NCBI GenBank assembly: GCA_036346405.1
Contig: CM070566.1
Location: 46,473,452 to 46,537,451, forward strand
DNA length: 64,000 nt
From: Phyllostachys edulis
Taxonomy: Eukaryota; Streptophyta; Magnoliopsida; Poales; Poaceae
Direction of reading: 5' to 3'
Shown: positions 11,347 through 23,527 of the stretch, piece after piece
Numbering within the stretch: the stretch's first letter is position 1
How the letters are laid out: each line of letters begins with the position of its first letter
The notes under the pieces: model-generated
What the model saw: only the letters and a program-made list of their open reading frames with translations
What the model was told of the DNA's origin: nothing
The model's database searches: none
Position numbers and translations under genes: made by a program

Positions 11347-12235
11347 CTCGCTTACTTGCTATCTATATAAGTTACATACGCTCAACATGAGCAATATTAG
11401 CAAATAATCATAATTAATTCCAGCATAAATATGAAACAATAAAGCATTAATCCAATAGCATTTAAATGACCAAATTAACATAATCAAATGGAAATCATTC
11501 AAGTCATTTAAATTGATTGAAATGCTAAACATATACCAAATGTATATGAATGAAATTAGCAGAGAGCACAAAAATTTGAAATTAATGTGAGCTCTCGTAT
11601 GGCGAGTTGCACAAGGAACAAACTTGGCCATCTCAGCACTAAGGTCTATTCTCTTCATAAATTGGATAAGAAACAAACAATGGTGGCGCCGTACTTGTCG
11701 ACCTTCACACCTTGCAGAAGTTTGACCCAATGGCATCGAAACAGGGGGATCTTAAAAAGTACGTAGTCGAGCTCCCAAATCTCCTCTATGAACCCATAGT
11801 AGGAGTTCAACCCACGTGCCCCGACGGTATTGAACTGCTTGTGAAACGCATCTATGCGGACACCGTAGTTCTAGACTGTGCTCTTCCTATCCTGAGCTGC
11901 CGTATAAAATGTGTACCCATTTATGTCGTATCCTTGCCATGTCATAATTGTAAATTGTGGCCCTTTTGCCAACCATAGCAGCGTATCATCACTTCATGAC
12001 CTCCTAGTGATTCGCACCTTTAAGCATTCGTTGAGCCGCGGTTGTGCTCTCTCGGGATTCAAACCTCCGGCCAGTGCGGATTACATTGGCGTCTGGGGCT
12101 TTGTGCTTGTCGATGTCTGAGGGACACTTGGGTCATGTGTTGCAAGACCGTGAAATGGGCTTGGCGTCACGTATCGGATCGGGAGTGATTGATTTCCTTC
12201 CGATGGTCCCGATACCATCCAGTCTCCCCTCATGA
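11347..12235. other. Spacer between the two CACTA genes
   Basis: An AT-rich stretch (11350-11600) is followed by a region with scattered coding signal on the minus strand that may be the extreme 3' part of the TNP2 gene. No distinct domain is identified. Confidence 0.3.
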
Positions 12236-14590
12236 TGAGATAGAGGCACACCTATCGGTTCCACCTAAGCCATGTAGTCGATGCAAAACTCAATTACCTC
12301 TTCGGTTGCATAACCTTCGATGATGCTGCCCTCCGGTCGAGATCGATTCCATACATAGGAATTGAGAATGCCCATGTACCTCGAACGAGTACATATGACA
12401 TAGGAACACAAGGCCGCATATCTTTATCTCTTTCACAAGGTGAACAATGAGATGGACCATGATATCGAAAAATAACAGAGGGAAATACATCTCAAGATGA
12501 TATAGAGTCGTCACCACCTCGGCCCGCAGAGCATCTAGTCCTTGGGGATTGATGACCTTCTGAGAAATTGAGTTAAAGAAATAACACAGCCTCAAGATTG
12601 CCACTCGGACCTTGTTCGGCAAGATACTCCTAATTGCAACAGGAAGCATTTGTGTCATTAGCACATGACAATCATGAGACTTCATACCAATTAATTTCAA
12701 ATCTTTCATAGAAACAAGTTTCTTAATGTTAGCAGAGTAACCAGATGGGACTTTCACACCATGCAACCTCTAGCACAGTTAATTTCTCTTGGCCTTGGGC
12801 CAGTGTAGCAAGGCTGGGGAAAATGCGTTCGTCCTTTATCGGTCTCTTTCGGTGCTAACTTTCGGTTCTTATGTTCATATCAACCAAGTCATGCCATGCG
12901 TTAACACCATCGTTTGTTTTGCCACTAATGTTGATGAGAGACCAATCAAGCTATCACATACATTCTTCTCCACGTGCATGATGTCGATGCAATGGCAAAC
13001 TTCTAAGTGCTCCCAATAAGACAAGTCCCAAAAATTGGCCGCTTCTTCGGATGTTCTTCGATGGGTTCTTAATTTACATCCTTCCCAAGCACAACATCGA
13101 TATCCTTAACGGATCATAGACCTCTTTCCTCTAAAAGCCCTTGGAGCTGAACCGTCCTCCTTATTTACATCGAATTGTTTCTTCATCTTGCGGTATAGGT
13201 GACTCACGGGAAGGAACCTACGGTGACACATATACTGAGTTTTCTGAGTTGTTCACCATACACTCTCCGTAGCATCTAGCGGTCTTGAGCGGGGCTTTGG
13301 CTCCTTTTGTCTTGGCTTCGACGAGGTTATCAAGGGCGGGAAAATTATTGATGGTGCGAGAACAATATGGCACGTAAAGTGAAGTTCTCTCATTTGTATG
13401 CATCCCATACACTGCCCCCTTAGTTTCATAGTGTCACAAGATCTTCCGGCAATGGTGCTAGGTACACATCAATATCATTCCCGGGTTGCTTGGCCCTTGG
13501 ATAAGTAGTGACATCAAAATATATACGCTTCATACCGACCAAGGAGGAAGGTTGTACACACATAGATTCACGGGTCGGTGCTATGCATTGCTCATGTTAC
13601 CGAAAGGATTCATTCCATCTGTACTCAACCCTAACCTTATGTTCCTCGGTTCACTTTTGAACTCTTGACTCGATCGAAGTTTCTCCTTTGGGAAGAATCG
13701 GCGAGGTGTCTTAGCTTTCTATCTTTCTTCACGCTCCTCAGGAGTGCCAGCGACAATCTTGCCTCCTTTGAGTTCAAACATGGGATCACAAGCAAATACC
13801 ACAACATGTTAGCAGGATGTCCTTGCTTCACCTTAGCAATATTCTGACGCTTGTATCAGGATGCTTTGCACACAGGACATACATGCATGTCTGCATACTC
13901 TTTACGGTAGAGGATACAATCGTTCGGACATGCATGTATTCTTTCTACTTCCATTCCCAATGGACAAAGAACCTTCTTTGCTTGGTAGGTGGTGCTGGGC
14001 AACATGTTTCCTTCGAAAGGATGTCCGCTAGGAGACTTAACAACACCGTGAAACTCTTATCGGACCAACCATTGCTTGCCTTCAATTTCAGCAGTTCAAT
14101 CACAGTTGACAACCTTGTGTATTCCGACTTGCAGACAAAGAACAAAAGTCTCACTGAGTCCTCTATTAAGCCCTCGAATTTACAAAACTCTCTCTCATTG
14201 TAGTTCTCTTCTGCATCGTGTAGAATCTGATCCAGATTGTCATCGTGCGACCTATCCTCATCAAAACCACAGTCCACATCCGGCATATCGTTGACTTCCT
14301 CAGCGATGCCGTCATTATTAACTTCCGGTATAATCTGGTCTTCACTGTGACTGGTCCAACATGTATACCCTTTTTTGAAACCCCTTCGAATCAAGTGCGC
14401 TTCGATCTACCTTGGGTTGTTAAACATCTTGATTACATAATCAATGCATGGGCCGGTACATAAATTTTATCCTTCATCAACATATCACCTTTCGTGACTC
14501 TTTTAAAAGCAAGCATGCCATTAATGTACTCTTGACTCACACGGTTCACCGTACATCGATTCGGTCCATCTCGCTTCGCATGTAACAAAT
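12236..14590 (-). pseudogene. TNP2-type CACTA transposase
   Basis: TNP2/TNPD proteins catalyse excision and insertion of CACTA elements. On the minus strand the blocks occur in the family order: a transposase-associated N-terminal region (about 14570-14400), an acidic linker, LKASNGWSDKSFTVLLSLL (about 14080), a cysteine-containing stretch, the ADSSQRRNFDRVKS block (about 13700), FWTINDFPALGNL-like residues (about 13340), and the DUF4218-type block LIGMKSHDCHVLMTQMLPVA (about 12690). The last is followed by ILPNKVRVAI, MYFPLLFFDIMVHLIVHL and the EGS-containing end near 12310. The longest clean stretches are 150 and 158 codons, against roughly 700-1000 expected. In-frame stops and shifts lie between blocks. 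Confidence 0.8.
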
Positions 14591-14627
14591 TAGTGTCAAA
14601 TTAGATTAATAAACCGTAAATCGTACT

Positions 14628-14949
14628 CTTCCTATTTACCAAACATACTTAAATTGATTAGCGATTAATTTATAGCAAACATAAAGGGTTATAGATCGTT
14701 ACCCTCCAAGCTTACGATGAAAATACCAAATATCTCTCGAGAATCCTCTCCTTCTCCTCCCTTCCCTCTCTGTCGGCGGCGCAATGGGCTTCCTATTTAC
14801 CAAACATACTTAAATTGATTAGCGATTAATTTATAGCGAACATAAAGGGTTATAGATCGTTACCATCAGAGCTCACGACGAAAATACCAAATATCTCTCG
14901 AGAATCCTCTCCTTCTCCTCCCTTCCCTCTCTGTCGGCGGCGCAATGGG
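14628..14949. repeat. 161-bp tandem duplication at the TNP2 5' end
   Basis: The segment starting CTTCCTATTTACC at 14628 recurs at 14789 with a period of 161 bp and only a few differences (for example CCCTCCAAGC versus CCATCAGAGC). It spans what should be the 5' leader or promoter-proximal region of the minus-strand TNP2 gene and includes the AGGAGAAGGAGAGG-type pyrimidine/purine tract. Confidence 0.85.
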
Positions 14950-14993
14950 GGAGGACCTGGTGGCGGCTCAAATGGGAATAGGCAGGGGTGGTC

Positions 14994-15393
14994 TGTCGGG
15001 ACCAGGTATTTGTATTGGCAGCCTATCACAGACGGTTCATATTACAAACTGTCTGTGATACTCACCTATCGAAGACGGTTTTTTAATAGAACCATCTGTG
15101 ATAGTTCACAGACGGTCTTTGTTGACAACCGTTTGTGGTGAAAACCGTTTGTGGTACCAGAGATTATCACAAACGGTTCTTTAATAGAACTGTCTGTGAT
15201 AGTTCACAGATGGTCTTTGTTGAGAATCGTCTGTGGTACCAGAGATTATCACAGACAGTTTTTTAATAGAATCGTTTGTGAATTATCACAGACGGTTCTA
15301 TTGAAGGACCGTTTGTAATAGGTGAGTATCACAGACGGTTTGTAATACGAACCGTCTGTGATAGGCTGGCATGGCAAATACCTGGTCCCGACA
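14994..15393. repeat. Long imperfect palindrome in the right subterminal region
   Basis: The left arm (14994-15110, starting TGTCGGGACCAGGTATTTG) is matched in inverted orientation by 15280-15393 (ending CAAATACCTGGTCCCGACA). The arms also share the CACAGACGGTT copies in order. The centre holds a direct repeat: GGTCTTTGTTGA...GGTACCAGAGATTATCACA occurs at about 15113 and again at about 15206. A foldback of about 400 nt is possible in transcripts. Confidence 0.75.
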
Positions 15394-15464
15394 AACCCAA
15401 TACAAACGAATCCTTTTTAACCGTCTGTGATGAGGCGTCGTCTATTGCATGTTTTGTAGTAGTG

Positions 15465-15688
15465 TGTGGCAACGACATCAGCTGAAAGAATCTTTTCGGC
15501 AATGAAAATTATCAAGATAGACTTGCGCAACAAAGTCTCCGATGAATGACTCAATGACTTGATGGTGTGCTACACTGAGCGAGAGATATTCAAAAGCATT
15601 GATGATGAAACAATCATGAATCGTTTTCAACAGTCATCTTGTAGAATGGACTTGCCTCCTGTACCTAGTCATAGCAAGCGGTTTTGCG
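15465..15688 (+). pseudogene. hAT-type transposase dimerisation domain, second part
   Basis: This continues the 7561-7643 frame after removal of the CACTA element and one TGT: VATTSAERIFSAMKIIK, DLRNKVSDE, LNDLMVCYTEREIFKSIDDE. These are the conserved hATC blocks (the A-T-S-A-E-R-x-F-S core and the final acidic helix). An in-frame TGA at 15547 replaces the usual Trp codon, so the gene was already damaged or carries a base error. A GTATGT donor-like site follows at about 15689. The host-like spacing suggests a gene related to zinc-finger TTF/hAT proteins. Confidence 0.75.
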
Positions 15689-17566
15689 GTATGTTCCATT
15701 TCATTTCAATGTTTGTAATTAGTCATAATTTTGTAATTGTCTCACTAATTTAGCTACTTCTGTTCTACAGATTGCTACTCGCCCGTATTTATTGGCATTC
15801 AGACTGTTATGTTCATTAGCTAGGTACTAACTTAAGTGTATTTTTACATTCTCGCTTTCTTTCTTGTTTATTTATGTATGAATTTGAATTACATTAGACA
15901 TTCAAATATATTATGTATGTTTGGTATGATTTTTATCATATTAGCTTTCTCCTATGAGTATCTCCTCTATTTTTATCTTGCGTACGCTATTGGTCACCCT
16001 AACTGCGCTTCCACTTCTCTCCATCACAAGTAGCCTCCGCCTCCACTGCTGCCGATTGTTGTCTCCAGTAGCCTCCTCCGTCAATTTGTTGCAATCACCG
16101 CCACTCCCAAGCTCCCCGCACAACAGTCGCAGTCTCATTTGGCCTCCTCTTCCTCCGCACTTTTGGTGAGTATGGAATCTCCGTCGCAGCTCGTACTAGT
16201 TACCACTTTTGGTTGCTGAGAACACCCAGGCTGAGAATTACATGTGCCGTTCTAGTCGCAGATTAGTAATCTGTGTGTTCTAGTCTACGGTGCTCAAACT
16301 AGGGTTTTAATTGGGGTCTGAATTTTCACAAGTTTAATAGGCTTGAAACACCATTCCGAGCTGCCATCCCCAGCTACCACAGTGCCCTGAACTTAATACA
16401 GATTCTTGCAAAAAAAAAAAAAGTTGGAATGCACTTATGAGTTCTGACCTTTTTTTTACTAGATGTATGCTACACAATGCCCTGAACTTAATATGGCATC
16501 GTATGTAATTTTTCGTTTTTATCTCGTATTTGCAGATCTAACCACAGGCAAACCGTATTTGCAAAAATAACAGCGTTAGCGCCTGACCACCGTCGCGTAA
16601 CACGGAGAGGCTGCCACACGGTCTTGGCGCCGTCCATCGTGCGCCAGCGAAACCAACGCCACGTGTCCCCGCCGGCCCGCCCTCGCCGCCATGTCACGCC
16701 CGGCGGTGGCGCGTAACCATCGCCCCGACCAATTTGTTAGGCTAATTAGTAGTTAGGTTAGTTAAGTTAGGCTGAAATTTGAAAGAATTTTAAAATATGG
16801 CAAATGAGTCCAAAAAATTATAAAATTTTTTGTGGTGCCTCCCGACACCGTGTACTTGCTTGTGTAAATTTTTCATAATTTTATTCATTTCGGATTTTTA
16901 TCGCTATTTCGTATAAGTGTTCTGTTTGTACGAATCAACAGCAAACCGTACCATCTATTGATTGCCCAAACATCTAAATGAGGCCCTCCCACTATTTGTC
17001 TTACTTTTCCACCGAAAGCATCAATCACTCGTTATCCCGTCACCTCCTTGTCTTATCCATCAAATCTTTGTCCCCCGAAATGTATGGCTTAATTAGCGCG
17101 TGCGAGATAAGGATTCCTTTGACGTGACTATAAATTAGAGAACAAGCGCGATTTCATTTATGATCGCTCGCTTCGCTCTTCCACTCATTCATTTCATTTA
17201 GCGATCACTTTCGCTCTCTTGCTCTGTCGATTATATTTTTGGGGACATTTCAGCGTTATTAATTACCGTCGTTCGCGGGTAGTTTGGTCGTAATTTTTAA
17301 TTTACAGTGTTTATTAGTTACGAAAAAATTAGTAGTAATTAATTAATAAAGTAGTGTACATTAATTTGCAGTGTTAGTTTGGTCATAAAGTGAAATCAAA
17401 TAATAAGAATTGCATTCACCGAAGAATAGAGGAGCATAATCTAATTAAGCTAGCTTATCATGTAGCTTATCACCCTAGGAAAACTACTATATAATTAATT
17501 TACAATCTTTTATGTGCATTAGCCACCTTCTCACTAATGTTCCCTCTATTCCATGTGTTGCAAGCC
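15689..17566. other. Intergenic region before the broken PMD gene
   Basis: AT-rich sequence with pyrimidine-rich patches (16000-16170). Positions 16570-16700 are GC-rich with TIR-like short repeats (GTCTTGGCGCC, GCGCCAGCG). I see no protein-coding feature. The last 450 bp may hold the promoter and leader of the PMD gene that starts at 17567. Confidence 0.35.
17128..17135 (+). promoter_or_regulatory. Candidate TATA box of the PMD gene
   Basis: CTATAAAT lies about 430 bp upstream of the ATG at 17567, in a region with CT-rich downstream sequence. Assignment rests on motif and position only. Confidence 0.25.
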
Positions 17567-17680
17567 ATGTCTCTACCAGCGCTTCTGGAACACTTCAACA
17601 ATGAGGACCACCGGTGTAAGCTGTGGCTCACCGCTGACACAGATGGCCCTCCACCCTTGGCGCTTCGGGCGGGGAGGGAT
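17567..17680 (+). pseudogene. PMD (aminotransferase-like mobile domain) gene, N-terminal fragment
   Basis: The ATG at 17567 opens 38 codons, ALLEHFNNEDHRCKLW followed by a Pro-rich stretch and LALRAGRD, which is the N-terminal pattern of plant mobile domain proteins (a short helix, a His/Arg/Trp block, then a charged stretch). The frame is cut exactly at 17680 by the LTR starting TGTAACATCCC. The continuation is at 32908 onward. PMD proteins occur both as transposon cargo and as host genes such as the MAIL1/MAIN group; no function can be claimed for this copy. Confidence 0.6.
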
Positions 17681-18219
17681 TGTAACATCCCAAATGTATA
17701 ATCAGGGTTAATCAAGTATGATTATATGTGTAGAAATTAAAACTTTTTCTCACATCTTGAAAAACCCTAAAATCTTATGTAATTCTTGTCCAAGAGTTGT
17801 GTAATCCAAAAACACAAAGCTCTTGTTGACCAAAAATCAAACTCATTTTCCAATTATCTTAAATCTTGTGTCAAACATTTGGAATATATTTTCCTTGGTC
17901 CTAAAACTGAGGTGGGACCCCTCTGAAAAATACCACAAGTTGTAAAACTAGTTTGATAATTTTTGGAGGTAAAATGAATCATTGAACAACCTTAATGAAT
18001 TTCCTGAGAACAATGCATTGCATAATAACCTCTGGAAAATTTATGTAATGTTAATCATGTTGTCAGCTAGCTCCAGTTAAAATTTCATCAAATTTGGAGT
18101 TCATTTGCTAGCCCAAACAATTCTACGAAGTCTCAGCTGTTTAAAAGTTCAACTTCAAAAACCCTGCACTGTTCCTTGGGCTAGCCACGTTCCCAAAACT
18201 GGTCCAGCCCAACCCCCTT

Positions 18220-20370
18220 CGGACCTCCTCCTCCTCCTCTTAACTATCAGACCTCCCTTTGTACTCACTCGAGGTCGTGGCCGTTGGATTACATCCAAAG
18301 GCCACGACCTCCTCGGAAAAACCTCCTCACGCAAGGTCCTCCGCCTTGTTGAGGTCATAGCCCTTGGATCCAAGATCCATGGCCACGACCTCCTCCTCTC
18401 GACCTAAACTAAACAAACCTCCCACCTAACCAAGGTCGTGGCCGTTGGATCGAGATCCACGACTCACGACCTCCTGCGTGTCAGCGCTCACAACCTCCCG
18501 TCTTTTGTTGTGCACCGTTAGATTAAAATCTCGGTCCACGACCTCCTTTGTCTCATGCTTTGAGACCTCCCAGCGCCACGTGAGATCGTAGCCCTTAGAT
18601 CTAAATCTAAAGGCCATGACCTCCCTTGCACATTGCGCATCATATCGAGACCTCCCCATCGGTCGGTGCCCTTGGATTTAAATCCAAAGGCCATGACCTC
18701 CCCTCATGTCTTTTTGATCGCGTGCGGTTAAGTCCTCAGCTGGAGGTCCGCTTGGTTGGATGGAGATCAACGCTTTGGACCTCTGTCCCTTTTCCTCACG
18801 TGCGTTTTCGCGATTAAGAAATCGGAGGCCACGACCTCCCCATCCTTGATCGTGTGGTGGGACCTCCCCGACCACTTAGAACCTCTTGGTTCAAAAATTG
18901 GATCCGATGGTTGCGACCTCCCGGGTCTTATCCAGCGATCACTAAGACCTCCCTGTTCTTCTCCTTCCTCTGGCGGCGGGCAAACTCGGCGGCGCAATTA
19001 ATGCGTGTCGACCTTGGGGTACACTTCATGACTCTTTCTTGACCGCATTTAATGCAGGTCGACTTTTTGCCCTCTGGTCGGCTCAAACACCCACCATGTC
19101 AACTTTACGTCTGTCCAATGCACAGACCATGCCATGGGCCAAGCTCACCATGAGCTTAGCGGTGGCCTAAAACCTCTTTGCCCTAAGTATAAGAACACCC
19201 CCATTGTGCCTTTATCTTCCTTTGCAAGCCTTTGTTCCTTGCTCACTCATACGTGCTTGTGAACTCTAAGCCATGAGCTCCTTGGCGCCATTGTTGGACT
19301 TGAAGTTCCTCGGTGGACAAGGGTCCTTGGGGTTTCCACCTTTCTCCTTGTTTCCATTTGTGCCTTCCCTCTGGGACCAAGTCCTAACTTGATTTGTTGG
19401 GCGTTTGCAGAGGGGGACAAATTGGAGCTCGGAGCTGGAGCTTTGGCCGTGGAGCACCTTTCTTCCCCAACTCCAGTCATCGCCTCCACGACCTCCCGAG
19501 CACCTTAGGACCTCCAGGTACTCCCCCTGTTAGTCCTTTAGCTGGGGCACCGCATGTATGAATGTCGCGGAGCTGTTGTTTGAGCATCTCAGCTTGAATG
19601 TCGTGTGAGCTTCATTTTTGCTTTTCGGTTTTGGCCGTCTTTGGTCAATCTTGCCCACTCCGCTCGCCGGCGTTCAAAGCGTCGCCGCCGCCGTTGAGAG
19701 GAGGTCCAGGGTGCGCAACATTATTGTGCACTCGGTGGTACCGTGGACCTCACCGGCAAGGTCTACATCGCGGTGAGGACCATCCTCTTAAACTCAAGTC
19801 TTGTCGAGATAGGAGCTGCGGCGTTATTGCGTTTTTCGGACAAGGATTCGCGGAGTTAATGCACTAATCGGTGCTCGAATCATTGAAATCATGGGCGCGT
19901 CTTAAGCGCCTTAGATCCATCCTTTAATGCATGCATTTAAGACCTCCCAGCGGACCTCCTCGTGGTCCGCGCGCGTTATCTCTGTCCAAGCAGCGTCGTG
20001 CTTGGAAGTTAGGCGCTGGAGTGCAGGGCGTCGAGACCTCCTCAGAGATCTGGGCGTCCAAGACCTCCTTGGCGCAATCTTGGCCGTCCGGACCTCCACG
20101 GAGGTGCAGCGGCGTTGAGACCTCCTCTCAGGACCTCCTCGAGGTCATCTCACCAGAGGACCTCCCTTTAGATCTGGTCCGTTCGGACCTTCCCTTCCAT
20201 GTTGTGGTCAGTTGGATCTCCCATCTCTGACCACGACCTCCCTCGCCTCGCGCGTATGTGCGTGGTTAGGAGGTCGAGACCTCTGGACCTCCCATGTGCG
20301 TGTATGTTGTTCTCTGGGAGGTCTGAGCCGTTAGATCTGTGATCTGTGGCTCACGACCTCCCATGTCTTC
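18220..20370. repeat. GACCTCC palindrome field in the 5' LTR
   Basis: About 30 copies of GACCTCC are spread over 2.1 kb. Many are one half of a palindromic module of about 42 bp: GAGGTCGTGGCC, a CGTTGGAT/ATCCAA core, then GGCCACGACCTCC. The cleanest module is 18271-18312, with a perfect 12-bp stem. Further versions lie near 18350, 18430, 18580 and 18665. The modules vary in their cores but keep the outer GACCTCC. Confidence 0.85.
19186..19193 (+). promoter_or_regulatory. LTR core promoter, TATA-like
   Basis: AGTATAAG is followed by an A/C-rich stretch and TTTGCAAGCC, the expected layout at the U3/R border of a plant LTR. The same sequence stands at 29355-29362 in the 3' LTR. Confidence 0.45.
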
Positions 20371-22759
20371 TTGAGTGTTAGAAATGCCAGTAAATTCTTA
20401 ATGATAAACTTAAATAAGGTATAAACTTTAGAATTTCATATCTCTTTCATTCTAATTCCAAATGTGGTCATTCAAATTGTGTTAGCTCTATCTTGAACTT
20501 GACTTTAATCCAAAAATGATTGTAAGTTGAGTTCAGCTCCAGAGCGCAGTTTGAGCCATAGGTTTTAAAACTCCCTTTTAAATATACACTCAAATTAAGG
20601 CTTAACTTGTAAAAGACATAACTAATGCTCTATAGATGATTTTTGAGTGAATCCAAGTTTGTTGGGTTCCTCTAATAATGAACTTACTAGGAAAAATAGT
20701 TTTGAACATGTTACTATTTTCAGAAAGAATAATTATGCATTATAATTTTGCTCAAGTTCTTGTCTTTAAAAATTGTAGAAGTTGCAATGTAACTCCAAAA
20801 GAGTTGAAACCACTTCCATTAGTCTTAGAATGTCATTACCTATCTACCATAAAAATTTCATGTCCAGAAGACCCCTAGAAAATAATTTATGAGCAGTAGC
20901 CCTTTTAATTTAATTTGGATTTTTCTGGCCGAATTGAATTGTTTTGATCATATCTTTTGCATCAAGAATCCAAATCGATTGATTCTTGTTGCTAAATTCA
21001 TTATAAATCTTTATCTTGCTGCTGTAAAATTTTCAAGTCTTTTGGAGAAAGTTTGCTGTTGAGTCCTTTTGAATTCTTTGTTCTTATCGGTTCTTTTTAG
21101 CTCTTTCGTTAGGGTTCGACATTTGTGGTGATCCCGAGTGATCCTCAGCAACCAATTGACCACCAGCAACAAGGCAAGCAGTTTGACCATTTCCATCATT
21201 GTCCCATTACTTTAAAGCTTAATACTTTGTTTTACTTCTATGTATGCATGCTACTTTGTGTTAAATGTAAGCTAGCAAGCCTATAGTTGCATAATCTGTA
21301 GGAATTGTTCATCCTCTACTACCTTGAGCCTAGGTTATTTGCTGTGGTGGGAGCTCGTTGGATGAGCTCTTATCACTTAGTAGTTTCGATGCAATTGCTT
21401 AGACATGCTTAGTTATCGGTAGAAATGGGCGATCATCGACTTAGTCGATGGTCTTGATCACTCAAAAATGATTATTACTCCTATATGTCCAGCACTTGTG
21501 CTTTGATTAATTGTAAAATCAAAAACTGAAAATAAAAGATTGATTTAGACTTGGGCATATTGGATGGATGGTGCGGTTTTTGGATGTGGTGGTATGCAGG
21601 GTCCCTAAGGACCGAGTACTTGAGTCACTAAGCCAAGCGATTTAGCGTACTAACCACGCGAGGCATATGGAACCCCTCTTGACTAAGTACTCTAGGAGGT
21701 GTTAATTATGAAGCGAGCTCGGTTGGTGTGTTTTCAAAAACAAATGTATATGTATAGTGTGGGAGGGAGCATTAGCTTAGGGAAGGTTGTGATGTCTCCT
21801 TCTCCCGTGGGTTGTGCAGCTCGTAATTAGCATTCATCCTTTGGAAAGGTCTCGTAGGACTTAGCCGTGCGGCACACCTTCGGTAGTGTGCGTAAAGGAA
21901 AGGCGATGCGGCGTGTGGAGTGCAGTGGTACACCTGCGGGGATAAAACTATTGAATAGCCTCGTCCTAGGTTATGGACATGCTTGGTGAGGTCGTTCAAG
22001 ACTAGACTACAACCTTTAATTAAAACTTGACATGGTTGGTATGAGCAGGGAGTTCATGCTATTGTTGTGGTGACTTGGGTTAGTCACTTCGAGGTTGTTC
22101 TTGTTGTTGTTATTATGTTATTATCGCGTTGTTATTTCAACATTTAAAAATGCTTTGTCAAATTGCCTTCAATCTATTATGTTATTGCAAATAAATGTTG
22201 CTTTATGCTAAAATGAGTCCAAAGCCTCATCCACTTAAATAAAGCTTGCATGTAGCTATTTATAGTTACATTATCTCACACGTAAGTCTTGCGGAGTACT
22301 TTATGTACTCATCTGCCGGGGGTTGTGGCAATTTTGTGGCTTTTGTTGCGAGAGGAAGAAGGAGAGCTCCAAGAGCCTCTCTTTTGTGCTACGTGTTGCG
22401 AGTTTCTTGACGACTAGCTTGGCGGTCGGTCGAGATGCCTAGGGGTTAAGGCACCTTGATTGGCTTTGTGTTATAGCCATCTTTATGGCACTTTTGCTTC
22501 ATTGTTATCTTTTTGTAATTCTTGCTATTTGGCCTAAGGGCCTCTCTTTTGTAATATCTATTCCATATTAATGTTAACCGGTTTGTTGCTTATGTTCTAT
22601 GTGTTGTATGGAATTGATACATTCTTTTGTTGTGAGGTATGTATCTGCATTACAGGAAGTATACATCTCTCGAGACCGGGGTTTATTTGGTTGATAATAC
22701 TAGGGTCAATCGGACGACTAAGTATTATGAGCCTAATAAGCGTCGAGAATCTCTAAAAG

Positions 22760-22772
22760 TTAGTATCGAGCC
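22760..22772 (+). other. Primer-binding-site-like sequence
   Basis: TTAGTATCGAGCC lies just inside the 5' LTR and resembles the initiator-Met tRNA primer site TGGTATCAGAGCC with a CAGAG to CGAG change. That same change recurs in the repeat motifs of this window, so it may be a consensus error. Confidence 0.5.
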
Positions 22773-23527
22773 GTTATGACCGTAATAACGCAAGCTTGGT
22801 AATCCTTAGGATATTTTGAAAACCTATTTTCAAAGCATCAAAAGAGGTTTTGAAAGCTTAGGAAATTCTCGGATTTTATTCCTTACCTATCTTAGCTTTC
22901 TCTCCTCATCCCACTCTAATTTGAGTTTTAAAAGTTGTTTTCCTCTCTTCCTTCTACAAAATAGTTGTTGTCGATTAACCTTTGGGTTTTGGGAGAACCA
23001 ATGAGATTGGCAAATTGAAGTGTGAGCTGCCCACTACAAGGTTTTGAAGTTACGGAGTCGGTGATTCGACAAGGAGCTTGGATCTGGAAACACGGATAGC
23101 AAGCATCAAATTTCGGACAGCAGTCTCAAAGGTGTCTAATTAGGATAGATAATGAGAGGTTAATCAACTAAAACTTGTGGGAATAAAAGGGTAAGATGTG
23201 ATACTAGTTAGCTAAGTATCTAACGCTTATTTAGCTGCATTAACCTTGCTCTTTAGTAGCGTTAACTCTCACCCTACAATCTGATTTTTGATCTTCTCGA
23301 CCGATTACTCGTTCATTCAATACGGGTTAGTTGAGTTGAGAAGTTGAGCCTTGCGTTTGGTGTTTCTTGGCTGTTTTTAGAGTCTTTTAGAAGCTTTTAA
23401 AGTTTAACTAACCGCTGATTTTGGCTTTCGGTTGGGGTGATATTCCATTCCCCTAGTCGATCGCTTTTGCTTTCTTTAAGGCTTTGTTTTTGGGTCTAGT
23501 TGCTAACCAAAAATTCCTTGTAATAGG
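22773..23527. other. Untranslated leader of the Gypsy element
   Basis: AT-rich sequence between the primer-binding region and the first gag-like codons. No coding signal is seen. Confidence 0.45.

Larger units (their letters stand above)
7644..15464 (-). mobile_element. Large CACTA transposon with TNP2 and Transposase_24/Ulp1 genes
   Basis: The left end is CACCACTACACACAGG (7644) and the right end reads, inverted, CACTACTACAAAACATG (15464). The target duplication TGT is perfect at 7641-7643 and 15465-15467. Subterminal regions are packed with CACAGACGGTT / AACCGTCTGTG. Genes lie on the minus strand, so transcription starts at the right end: TNP2-type transposase first, then a Transposase_24 (Ptta/En/Spm) protein continuing into a Ulp1-like cysteine protease domain. 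All frames carry shifts or stops, so the copy is probably inactive, with the caveat that some shifts may be consensus errors. Confidence 0.9.
17681..22755 (+). repeat. 5' LTR of the Gypsy element
   Basis: It begins TGTAACATCCC and is collinear with 27846-32906 over its whole length with scattered small indels. It contains a GACCTCC-rich palindrome field (about 18220-20370), a TATA-like box at 19186 and AT-rich flanks. The 3' edge is placed where similarity to the other LTR ends (GTCGAG...TCTC) and carries an uncertainty of about 10 bp. Confidence 0.9.
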
